This document shows, one piece after another, positions 15,737 through 23,872 of a stretch of 44,377 bases of DNA. The notes under the pieces are model-generated. The model was not told the DNA's origin, did not search any database, and was given only the letters and a program-made list of their open reading frames with translations. Source of the stretch: Synergistaceae bacterium UBA1037 (GTDB lineage Bacteria > Synergistota > Synergistia > Synergistales > Synergistaceae). The translations under genes and the position numbers were made by a program. The stretch is taken from the NCBI GenBank assembly GCA_002316795.1, contig DCEE01000005.1, positions 1-44,377 of the forward strand. The letters run 5' to 3'. Numbering within the stretch: the first letter of the stretch is position 1; every line of letters starts with the position of its first letter.

Positions 15737-17012
15737 ACTCATCCCTCGCAAGTCTGCTCAGAACAGGAGTTATCATCAGGTTGACGACTCCCATTATAAG
15801 GAAAATGTTTATTACGGAAATATCAAGCATAAGCAGCATGGAGACAAATACCGCAGAAAGGACCATTCCGAAGGAATCTGTTATGTTAAGGCAGGCAACG
15901 ACACGGGCCCTGTGTTCATCAGAGCTTCTTGACTGCATAAGCGCATACATCGGCACGCTGAATATGCCGCCCGATGCGGCAAGCATCAGAAAAGAAAATA
16001 TGATCCCCCATGAACCGGGTTCTGCAATAAACTCCATGACTCCTGCCAGATGCCCCGTCTTTTGCACCGTAAGGCTGAAAAAATAGAGCAGGAGAGTTGC
16101 TGTCGTCATCCCGATACATCCGAACGGGACCAGCCTTGCGGAGATCTTTCCCTTCAGCAGTCTGTTGCAGAACGTCGAACCAAGCCCTACCCCCACCGAG
16201 AAGACAACAAGGAACAGTGTCGACACTTCTTCGTTCCCTCCCAGAATGTTCTTTGAAAATGTCGGAAACTGCGAGAGGAATACCGATCCGAGAAACCAGA
16301 ACCAGCTGATGCCTAGAATGGATCTGAACACGGTCACATTCGGCCTTACATAGGATATTATTCCCATTGTCGATCTTAAAGGATTCCAGTCTATCTTCAT
16401 GCATGCCACCGAGGGTCCGGCCTTTGGGATAAAAAGGCTCGAAATAAAACCGGCTACGGCAACACACACCACTCCTGCGGAAATCAACGCCCTTCCCTCG
16501 GGACGAAGTATCAGAAGCCCCCCGCAGAGAGTTCCGGTCAGGATCGCGATATAGGTCCCCGCACTCACCAGTCCGTTGCCTGCTACAAGTTCATCCTCAT
16601 TAAGGTGCTGCGGAAGTATGCTGAATTTCAGAGGACCGAAAAATGCCGACTGCGCTCCCATGAAAAAGAGAAGCGCCACCAACCCCCACAGATTTAAAAA
16701 TGTGAACGCAGCCGCCGTCATCACCATCAGAACGATCTCCACGAATTTGATGATCCTTATAAGGAATGATTTTTCATACTTGTCTGCCAGCTGTCCCGCT
16801 GTGGAAGAGAAGAGGAAGAAAGGGAGGATAAAGAGGCCTGCGATAGAGGTGATCAATATCTGTGCGTTCAGCCCGTATTCTTCTGCCAGCCTGAACGTGA
16901 TCAGTATCACCAGGGCATTCTTGAACAGGTTGTCGTTGAATGCACCAAAAAACTGCGTGAGAAAAAGCGGCAGGAACCGTCTGACTATTAAGAGCTCAAA
17001 CTGAGTCTTGAT
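15726..17012 (-). CDS. LplT-like MFS transporter, apparent ATC start
   Basis: This major-facilitator protein of about twelve helices resembles LplT, the lysophospholipid flippase that is fused to acyltransferases in some bacteria. From GTG 16910 the reading frame gives 394 residues but would omit the conserved first helix. The frame continues upstream and encodes RRFLPLFLTQFFGAFNDN, a clear family N-terminus, so the true start must be upstream. No ATG, GTG or TTG lies between the in-frame TAA (17043-17045) and 16910. A strong GAGGGGGA sits 7 nt before ATC AAG ACT CAG at 17012, which would give 428 residues. An ATC start or a base change in an ATG are both possible. It lies 39 nt after the glycosyltransferase gene. 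Confidence 0.75.
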   Translation of the reverse strand: MKTQFELLIVRRFLPLFLTQFFGAFNDNLFKNALVILITFRLAEEYGLNAQILITSIAGLFILPFFLFSSTAGQLADKYEKSFLIRIIKFVEIVLMVMTAAAFTFLNLWGLVALLFFMGAQSAFFGPLKFSILPQHLNEDELVAGNGLVSAGTYIAILTGTLCGGLLILRPEGRALISAGVVCVAVAGFISSLFIPKAGPSVACMKIDWNPLRSTMGIISYVRPNVTVFRSILGISWFWFLGSVFLSQFPTFSKNILGGNEEVSTLFLVVFSVGVGLGSTFCNRLLKGKISARLVPFGCIGMTTATLLLYFFSLTVQKTGHLAGVMEFIAEPGSWGIIFSFLMLAASGGIFSVPMYALMQSRSSDEHRARVVACLNITDSFGMVLSAVFVSMLLMLDISVINIFLIMGVVNLMITPVLSRLARDEYGK

Positions 17013-17051
17013 CCCGGCGTCCCCCTCAGTACATATTTTTGCTTACTGGAC

Positions 17052-18374
17052 CTATTGTTTCTTCGCAACATCCTCAAGCGAGAGTCCCCTGGTATGTTCC
17101 GTCTTGACCCAGGTACCCTGGTCCTTTGCAAGAAATGCGGCCTTGAAAATGATCGGTATCCAGGTCAGCCCGAACCAGAAGTAGGCAAATGTGTCCTTTA
17201 CATACCTCAGCGTGAATTTTTTCTCATGCATCGAAGGGCCTACTATTACGCATATCAGGCAGAAGGCAATGATGAAGAATATGGGGAGCCCGAAAAAGAG
17301 CACCCAGTCCACCATCGTCTGGGGCGTGCTCTCGGATACCGTGGGAAAGAGGACCATGTTGTTTATCAGGGTGTAGGCCATTCCTGCAAACATTATTATT
17401 ATGCCGAGGCATGATTTGGCAGGTGCCAGCAGATAGAGGAAGAGGTCCAGGTACTGGAGCTTCCTCGTGACAAAGAAGGATCTGAGAGCATCCATCCCGT
17501 AGTGCCAGAACACCCAGTAATGTCCCTGCATCCACCTGGTGCGCTGCCTTTTTGATACCGCCATGCTCTGCGGCTTTTCGTCATATATTACCGCTGCGTC
17601 GTTCCAGTGCACCCTGCTTCCCGACAGGATGAGCCTTGTGGACATCTCAAGGTCCTCGGTCAGGCTTTCAAGGTTCCATCCTATCCTCTCAAGGGTCGCG
17701 GCCCTTATCACAAGTCCTGTTCCGCCAAGCGTGCATGAAAGGCCCCACAGCCCCCTGGCAAGTTGCCAGAACCTGTTGGAAAACCAGTAAGCCAGCGCAT
17801 AAGACCTGGTAAGCCAGTTGTCATCAGGGTTCTTAACGTCGAGTACTCCTTGTATCGCTTCAGCTTCAGGGTGCAGCTCCATATAGTTGTTCATGTTCAT
17901 AAGAAAGTTGGCATCCACAAGGTTGTCCGCGTCAAACATTGCAAGAGCGTCCGCCTTTTCCATCGGCAGCTGTGTCAGGGCCCATCTTACATTCCAGGTC
18001 TTGCCGTTGCGCTCCTTGTCAAACCGCTCAAGTGCGACGGCTCCGTTGGTGCGGGCAAGATCGGCGGTATTGTCCTGACAGTTGTCGCATGAAACATAGA
18101 CTGTGTAGCAGTTTTTGGGGTAATTCTGTTCGGCAAGGCTCTTGAGCAGGGGCGATATCACCTGTGCTTCGTTATGTGCTGGTATAAGCACGATGAATCT
18201 GCGATAACGCTTCGCACGCGGCATCTCTTTCTGATTCCAGAATCCTCTTATGCTTACTGCTATCTGGTATATCCCGTCGGACATCAAAAGAGCAAGGAGG
18301 GAGTACAGGACGAACTGCAGTATCCACCATCCCCACCATATAAACCAATAAATCAATTCCTGCGGATCTTCCAT
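17052..18374 (-). CDS. Membrane glycosyltransferase, family GT2
   Basis: This processive-type GT2 enzyme probably transfers sugars at the inner membrane. The 440 residues have an N-terminal helix, a cytoplasmic GT-A domain with IVLIPAHNEAQVISPLLKSL, the metal-binding MFDADN, the acceptor-side TEDLEMS and the QRTRW motif of inverting synthases, then three C-terminal helices. The ATG at 18374 is 10 nt after GGAGG; the TTG at 18404 lies upstream of that site. It lies between two phosphoglycerol-transferase genes and an LplT-like carrier. The sugar and product are unknown, but an envelope glycan is likely. Cellulose, hyaluronan or poly-GlcNAc synthases share the same motifs. Confidence 0.9.
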   Translation of the reverse strand: MEDPQELIYWFIWWGWWILQFVLYSLLALLMSDGIYQIAVSIRGFWNQKEMPRAKRYRRFIVLIPAHNEAQVISPLLKSLAEQNYPKNCYTVYVSCDNCQDNTADLARTNGAVALERFDKERNGKTWNVRWALTQLPMEKADALAMFDADNLVDANFLMNMNNYMELHPEAEAIQGVLDVKNPDDNWLTRSYALAYWFSNRFWQLARGLWGLSCTLGGTGLVIRAATLERIGWNLESLTEDLEMSTRLILSGSRVHWNDAAVIYDEKPQSMAVSKRQRTRWMQGHYWVFWHYGMDALRSFFVTRKLQYLDLFLYLLAPAKSCLGIIIMFAGMAYTLINNMVLFPTVSESTPQTMVDWVLFFGLPIFFIIAFCLICVIVGPSMHEKKFTLRYVKDTFAYFWFGLTWIPIIFKAAFLAKDQGTWVKTEHTRGLSLEDVAKKQ

Positions 18375-18458
18375 AAATTTCATTCCTCCTGCAAAAGAGC
18401 ACAAAAAAAGAACCTCAAAGACCTGCGGTCTCTGGTGAAGGCATCAGAAACAGATACT

Positions 18459-20375
18459 TTACCGGTAAAGAATATCACTTATCAGATTTTTTTCCAGAAT
18501 GATATCATTATAGCTCAGTCTGAGGTCTACTTCTTTAGTAATTTCATCATACTCTGAGGCATCGATCAGCTCATGTGTCCCTATCCTGGTCGCCCTTTTG
18601 ACTGCGGGTTCCACAAAGACTCCGTTGATTATATAAGATCCGTTCCTGAATATTACAGGGTCAGGTCCGTTATCGAGAGAGAGATCCTTTCCAAAGCAAG
18701 TCTCGACCTTCACTCCCAATAAGCCTGCAGTCGTCGGGAATATGTCCATCTGCCCCGTGTCGGTATAGATGGTCCCCTTCATGGTTTTTTCCCCAGGGAT
18801 TCGGAATATCAGCGGGACTCTGCGTGTCTCTTTCCATTCTATGGTCTCTTCGATCTTTTTACCGATCAGTTTTTCCATCTCTTCCTTGTAGGCAATGGGA
18901 ACTGCAGGGTGGTCTCCATACAGTACTATGAGGCTTTTCTTATCCAGACCGGATGATCTCAGTCCGTCAAGGAACCTTCCAAGCTCCCTGTCAAAGTAGT
19001 TCATTGCTGTAATGTAATCTCCCAAAAGCGTCTTTTTCATCTCCTCAGGCAAGGGGAAAGAGCCGTCGTCGAGACCTTCAAAGTTATAGGGATGGTGTCC
19101 GCTCAGCGTTACTATAAAGCCGTAAAAGGGACCATTTGCCTTCTTAAAAATATTCAGGGCCTCCGTGAATATCGTCCTGTCGCTCAGACCGAGACCAATG
19201 ACTTCGCCATCCGGAAATGTGTTGCGGCTGTATTGTCTGTCAAAGTACAGCTTGGGATGCATCCTGTGACAGTTCCAGAAAGCACTATATGTTCCCTGAA
19301 TAACAAATGCATCGTACCCTCTCTTTTTCAGCGCTTTTGCAAGCGAGTTGTAACTGTTGTTGGCAAATCTCGTGTATGCGGCACCTGAAGCAGACGGGAA
19401 AAAGCCCGTATTGGCCATAAATTCTGAATCTGAACTGAGACCGCCGGCAGTCTGATCCCAGGCATTTGGGAAATATAAAGAGTTTTCGGCAAAACGGTTT
19501 AGGTTCGGAGTCACCTCTGTCCCGTTGATCCGGAGTCCGACTACAAACTGCTGCAGGGCCTCGCATTGTATCATGATCAGATTTTTGCCCCTGGCCGGCG
19601 GAGTTTTGTTGGTCTTTATTCTTTTGTCAAACCAGCCGCGCAGTTCATCTATCTTACGCTGAGGAACGTTGTCGGGTTCAAATGCCTTAACGGTGAGGGA
19701 TATAACGTCCCCCCAATGGAAAGAAGCGGTGCTGACCCAGGCGCATACCGAGAGCCTGTCATACATGGCGCTCATGATGTTGGGCCGTTCTTCCCTGAGT
19801 CTCCAGCCTGCGAAGACCTGAACAGAGACCGCAAGAAAAAGGATGAAAAGTGAGACCGATATCCTTTTCCGGGAAATTTTCTCAAAGCACAGTGCAATCC
19901 GTTCCCTTTTCAGCATCCACATAATGAGCGGGATGTCAGCAAAGATGAGTACATCCCGCAGCTTGAGCAGAGACCAGATGGACTTAGCTATCAGCCCGGT
20001 CTGGGGCAGGAGAAGTATATCATGGAATATGAAGATATCCGAATAATATCTTATGAAGAGAACATCAGTAAGGACAAGCACCGAAAATAGGATGTCGATC
20101 ATCAGCAGGGCCCTGCTCCTGTATTTTGCCGGGACAATAGAGACCGGGATGATCACGGACAGGATGGCCGCAAGCGACGGGATCGCCACGGCGATGGCCC
20201 GAAGCGTATGCCTGACAGGATGCGCTTTCATGCTTCCGAAGGATGGCCAGTTCAGCACATCAGCCACCATGTAATCTACGACAAAAAATTTGATCCATAC
20301 TATAAGTGCCAGCAGGATCAATATCCTAAGCTCTCTCTGACGGCATTCCATTTCTTTTGCAGGCAGGATGCGCAT
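18459..20375 (-). CDS. LTA-synthase-family phosphoglycerol transferase (1)
   Basis: This 638-residue membrane enzyme belongs to the sulfatase-fold LTA synthase/OpgB family that transfers phosphoglycerol from phosphatidylglycerol. Five N-terminal helices (to about residue 190) precede an extracytoplasmic domain. NLIMIQCEALQQFVVGL supplies the metal-binding Glu272, WDQTAGGLSSDSEF supplies the candidate nucleophile Thr309, and VLYGDHPAVP holds the late Asp-His pair. The ATG is 12 nt after GGGAG and 4 nt after the upstream paralog's stop. It is one of two tandem copies. In a diderm, a soluble or periplasmic glucan acceptor is more likely than lipoteichoic acid. Confidence 0.9.
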   Translation of the reverse strand: MRILPAKEMECRQRELRILILLALIVWIKFFVVDYMVADVLNWPSFGSMKAHPVRHTLRAIAVAIPSLAAILSVIIPVSIVPAKYRSRALLMIDILFSVLVLTDVLFIRYYSDIFIFHDILLLPQTGLIAKSIWSLLKLRDVLIFADIPLIMWMLKRERIALCFEKISRKRISVSLFILFLAVSVQVFAGWRLREERPNIMSAMYDRLSVCAWVSTASFHWGDVISLTVKAFEPDNVPQRKIDELRGWFDKRIKTNKTPPARGKNLIMIQCEALQQFVVGLRINGTEVTPNLNRFAENSLYFPNAWDQTAGGLSSDSEFMANTGFFPSASGAAYTRFANNSYNSLAKALKKRGYDAFVIQGTYSAFWNCHRMHPKLYFDRQYSRNTFPDGEVIGLGLSDRTIFTEALNIFKKANGPFYGFIVTLSGHHPYNFEGLDDGSFPLPEEMKKTLLGDYITAMNYFDRELGRFLDGLRSSGLDKKSLIVLYGDHPAVPIAYKEEMEKLIGKKIEETIEWKETRRVPLIFRIPGEKTMKGTIYTDTGQMDIFPTTAGLLGVKVETCFGKDLSLDNGPDPVIFRNGSYIINGVFVEPAVKRATRIGTHELIDASEYDEITKEVDLRLSYNDIILEKNLISDILYR

Positions 20376-20379
20376 TTTT

Positions 20380-22281
20380 TCAGTCTTCTCCCGCTAACTC
20401 GGGGATCAGGTCATGTTCAAGTATCATGTCGCTGTACCCGAGACGTCTCTTTACCTTTCCCGCTGCCGCTGCATATTTGCGGTAATCCGCAGCCTTCCCT
20501 TCAGACATGTCCGTTGCCCTCTCTGAAGAGGGCTCGACAAACACATTGTTTATTATAAATGAACCGTTCCTGAATATTACCGGCTCACTTTCATCTTCTC
20601 CAAAAAGGTTTTTGCCAAAACCTGTCCTGAACTTCAGATCCATAAGATCCGCCAGCGTATCGGGCAAATCGATCAGGCCTGCAGGCCGGCTGATCTCACC
20701 GGAAGGCAGGATCCCTCCCGGGATCCTTATCAGGAGGGGTATCCTCTGCATACCCTTCCATTCCCATTCATCTTTCAGGCTTCTGTCCAGGAGCTTTTCG
20801 AGGCTTGACCTGTCCCAGGCCGGAATGGCTGTATGGTCCCCGTACACGGCTATAACAGACGAATCCAGAAGCCCCCTTTGCCTCAGGCCTTCGATGAACA
20901 TTCCGAACTGGTCATCGAAATACTTCATCGACGTCAGGTAGTTTCCCATAAGAGTCCCTTTGAAGTATCCGGTATCCAGCCGGGCAGCTTTGAAGATACC
21001 CTCAAAGTTGTAAGGGTAATGGCTTGTCAAAGTTATCATAAAGGCATAGAAAGGTTTCTCGGTTTTATCAAGGATATCAAGCGACTGTCTGAAGAAACTC
21101 GCATCACTGAGACCCATTCCTATGTTTTCATCGGCAGTAAAGTCCATTTTGCTGAAAAATCTGTCGAATCCCATTGAAGGATACATCCTGTTCCTGTTCC
21201 AGAAACCGGGCCTGTCTCCGTGAAGTGCTATGGATCTGTATCCTTTTTCTCCCAGGATCTTGGGGAGTGCCTCGTACCTGTTCCCGGCAAACCTCGTATA
21301 GGCAACTCCCGTCACAGAGGGGTAAAGGCCTGTATTCACTATGAATTCTGCATCAGAGCTGTTGCCCAGTGAAGTCTGGTTGTAAATTTTACTGAAATAT
21401 GCCGCTTCCCTGGCAAACCTGTTGATGTTTGGGGTAACTTCGGTCCCTTTTATCTTCAGGCCTATAACAAACTGCTGCAGGGACTCGACCTGGATGATTA
21501 TCAGGTTCCTGCCCCTGGCTATTCCGGCGTATTTGCCGGGAAGACGGCTATTATACCTCGTCTCGTAAAATTTTTTAATTTCTGAGAGCTGTTCATCAGG
21601 CAGCCTCTCCTTGAAAAAGAAATGGCTGAATGCATTTTTCGCGTCAGCCAGATGATACGTCAGCGCACCGATGTTGTTGCAGACTGCCGGACGGTCCCAC
21701 ATCGAGCTTAATACTCCGGGCACCTTTTTCTGATAAGAATCAAACCTGTACCATACTGCCGATGCACCGACGATAATCAGCAGCATTGAAAAGAGAAGAC
21801 GCTTGACCGTTATTTTTTTGAAAAAGGGATATGAAGTGAAACTGCGCGAAAGGTAAATGAAAAGTATGAAAAGCGGGATGTCGGCAAAATAGAGGAAATC
21901 TGCCGGGCGGATAAGTGCAGCAACGGAATCTGCTATCTCTCCGACCTGCGTTGAAAGTCCTATGTTCATGAATGTGAACATGTCAGAGTAATAACGGAGG
22001 TGGAGCAGGTCGGTCAACGCCAGGGCCGTCATCAGAAAATCAAGCACAAGAACTGCAGATCCCCTCATCTTTCTCCAGAAGAGAGAGACCGTGACAGTGA
22101 GTATCAGAATTATGCCTGCGGATGAAGCGGCGGAGGCCAGATATCTCGCGGCATGACGTGAAACGGAATATTCCAGAAAGTAAAATTTAACGAACAGGGC
22201 TGCAAATAAAAGGATAAAAAATACCGGCTCTCTTCTGTCCCTGGTTTTTCCGGCAAAATAACTGTTCCCATACAGGCCCAT
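20380..22281 (-). CDS. LTA-synthase-family phosphoglycerol transferase (2)
   Basis: This is a 633-residue paralog of the next gene with the same layout: five N-terminal helices, then a sulfatase-like domain. Glu266 in IIIQVESLQQFVIGLK and Thr303 in YNQTSLGNSSDAEF fit the catalytic centre, and YGDHTAIP the late metal site. The ATG follows AGAGGGG at 10 nt, 18 nt after malQ. The two copies are clearly diverged rather than a recent duplication, so they may act on different acceptors or in sequence, as the primase and synthase do in some LTA systems. That division is a guess. Confidence 0.9.
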   Translation of the reverse strand: MGLYGNSYFAGKTRDRREPVFFILLFAALFVKFYFLEYSVSRHAARYLASAASSAGIILILTVTVSLFWRKMRGSAVLVLDFLMTALALTDLLHLRYYSDMFTFMNIGLSTQVGEIADSVAALIRPADFLYFADIPLFILFIYLSRSFTSYPFFKKITVKRLLFSMLLIIVGASAVWYRFDSYQKKVPGVLSSMWDRPAVCNNIGALTYHLADAKNAFSHFFFKERLPDEQLSEIKKFYETRYNSRLPGKYAGIARGRNLIIIQVESLQQFVIGLKIKGTEVTPNINRFAREAAYFSKIYNQTSLGNSSDAEFIVNTGLYPSVTGVAYTRFAGNRYEALPKILGEKGYRSIALHGDRPGFWNRNRMYPSMGFDRFFSKMDFTADENIGMGLSDASFFRQSLDILDKTEKPFYAFMITLTSHYPYNFEGIFKAARLDTGYFKGTLMGNYLTSMKYFDDQFGMFIEGLRQRGLLDSSVIAVYGDHTAIPAWDRSSLEKLLDRSLKDEWEWKGMQRIPLLIRIPGGILPSGEISRPAGLIDLPDTLADLMDLKFRTGFGKNLFGEDESEPVIFRNGSFIINNVFVEPSSERATDMSEGKAADYRKYAAAAGKVKRRLGYSDMILEHDLIPELAGED

Positions 22282-22299
22282 ATCTTAAAAACCCCTCTG

Positions 22300-23847
22300 C
22301 TATCTTCCGTATATCCGGTTCGATCTTTTAAATCGGGCCTTGATCCGCGAATCTTCCCCGGTCAATGACTGAAGCTGATCTGTGCTCATGCGCCACAGCC
22401 AATTGCCCGCGGCAACTCCAGGCACGTTCATCCGTGCGGATCCCCCAAGAGAAAGTATATCCTGCATCGGTATTACCGCAAGCCCGGATGTTGATGACAG
22501 CGCCATATTCACAAAAACTTCCGAGACATTCAGTGCACTTATCTCAAGACCTGTGTACTCAGATACAAGCGACCGCATGCGCTCATCGGATTCGTTCTCC
22601 CACCATCCGCGGACCGTATTGTTGTCATGGGTCCCCGTATATACTACAGAATCCGGCCTGTGGTTATGGGGTGCATACGGGTTCCGGCCGATCTCTCCGT
22701 CAAAGGCAAAGAGGAGGACCTTCATACCGGGGAGGACGAACTCTTCCATGAGTTCCCTTACATCCTCAGTAATGATGCCGAGATCCTCCGCCACGAGTCC
22801 TGATGCCTGCAGGCCCTCCTCCCGGATCATCCCTAATATCGCACTGAGCAGTTCCCTTCCCGGAGCGGCTGTCCATTCCCCGTTCTCAGCCGTATCTTCT
22901 TCGGCCGGTACAGCCCAGCATGCGGAGAAGCCCCTGAAATGATCTATCCTTACCAGGTCAAAGTTCTCCAGGGCTTTCCTTGTTCTGGCTCTCCACCATG
23001 CAAAGCCGTCTTTTTGCATGATTTTCCAGTTATAGAGCGGATTTCCCCATCTCTGTCCTGTAGCGCTGAAGTAATCCGGAGGGACCCCAGCCACTTTAAT
23101 GGGCGATCCTTGAGGGTCAAGGTCGAAGAGTTCCCGGTTCGCCCACACGTCGGCACTGTCGTATGCGACAAACATCGGGATGTCCCCCATCAGGCTTATC
23201 CCCCTATCCCGGCAGTACCTGCGGAATGTCTTCCACTGCCTGTCGAAGACAAACTGCTCAAAGAAAAGCAGCTCTGCTTCCTCTTCCTTTCCGTTTTCTC
23301 TGATGTAATTTCCAATGGTGTCCCGGTCCCTCAAAGCAAAGGGTTCAGGCCACCTGTTCCATGGCAGGCCGTCGAATGTGTTTTTCAGAAGGGTAAAGAG
23401 GGCATGATCCTTGAGCCATAAAGACTCCCTCCTGATGAAATCACTGTAATCGCCTGCCAGAGATGAGTATCTCTGCCTGTCTTCTTTGAAACGCTGCCAT
23501 GCGATCCGGATCAATTTACTGATCATCTGGTCTGTGTACCCGTAGTCTGCGGAGATTTCCGGTCCCTGGTGGTGACAGTCTGCGAGAATATCCGGATCCA
23601 AAAGACCATCTTCAGCGAGTTTTTCAGGGCTGATAAAAATGCGGTTCCCCGCAAAAGACGATCCGCTGCTGTAGGGTGAGTAGAATGAGGCCCCGTCAGT
23701 CGGTGTCACAGGCAGTACCTGCCAAAGCCTGAATCCCGAGTCATAAAGAAAATTTGCAAAAATCTCCGCATTGCTTCCAAGCCCCCCCGTCCCAAATGGT
23801 CCGGGCAGAGAGGACAAATGCATCAAAACGCCGCTTCTTCTGTCCAA
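22300..23847 (-). CDS. malQ: 4-alpha-glucanotransferase (amylomaltase)
   Basis: This GH77 enzyme transfers 1,4-glucan chains and remodels glycogen or maltodextrins. The 515 residues include the nucleophile region FDLVRIDHFRGF, the acid/base region LVAEDLGIITEDV and the third carboxylate in VYTGTHDNNTVRGWW, plus early VLMHLSSLPGPFGTGGLG. Translation is placed at TTG 23847, with CGGAGG 8 nt upstream; an in-frame opening at 23913 would overlap glgB more deeply and adds a non-conserved leader. It is directly downstream of glgB, 25 nt after its stop. Confidence 0.92.
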   Translation of the reverse strand: MDRRSGVLMHLSSLPGPFGTGGLGSNAEIFANFLYDSGFRLWQVLPVTPTDGASFYSPYSSGSSFAGNRIFISPEKLAEDGLLDPDILADCHHQGPEISADYGYTDQMISKLIRIAWQRFKEDRQRYSSLAGDYSDFIRRESLWLKDHALFTLLKNTFDGLPWNRWPEPFALRDRDTIGNYIRENGKEEEAELLFFEQFVFDRQWKTFRRYCRDRGISLMGDIPMFVAYDSADVWANRELFDLDPQGSPIKVAGVPPDYFSATGQRWGNPLYNWKIMQKDGFAWWRARTRKALENFDLVRIDHFRGFSACWAVPAEEDTAENGEWTAAPGRELLSAILGMIREEGLQASGLVAEDLGIITEDVRELMEEFVLPGMKVLLFAFDGEIGRNPYAPHNHRPDSVVYTGTHDNNTVRGWWENESDERMRSLVSEYTGLEISALNVSEVFVNMALSSTSGLAVIPMQDILSLGGSARMNVPGVAAGNWLWRMSTDQLQSLTGEDSRIKARFKRSNRIYGR

Positions 23848-23872
23848 AAAGCTTACCTCCGGCTTCCTGTAT

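Noticed and set aside
18457..18470. 14-bp palindrome CTTTACCGGTAAAG at the end of a phosphoglycerol transferase gene
   Set aside because: It spans the stop codon of a conserved gene and has no following U-run; it is short enough to be chance.
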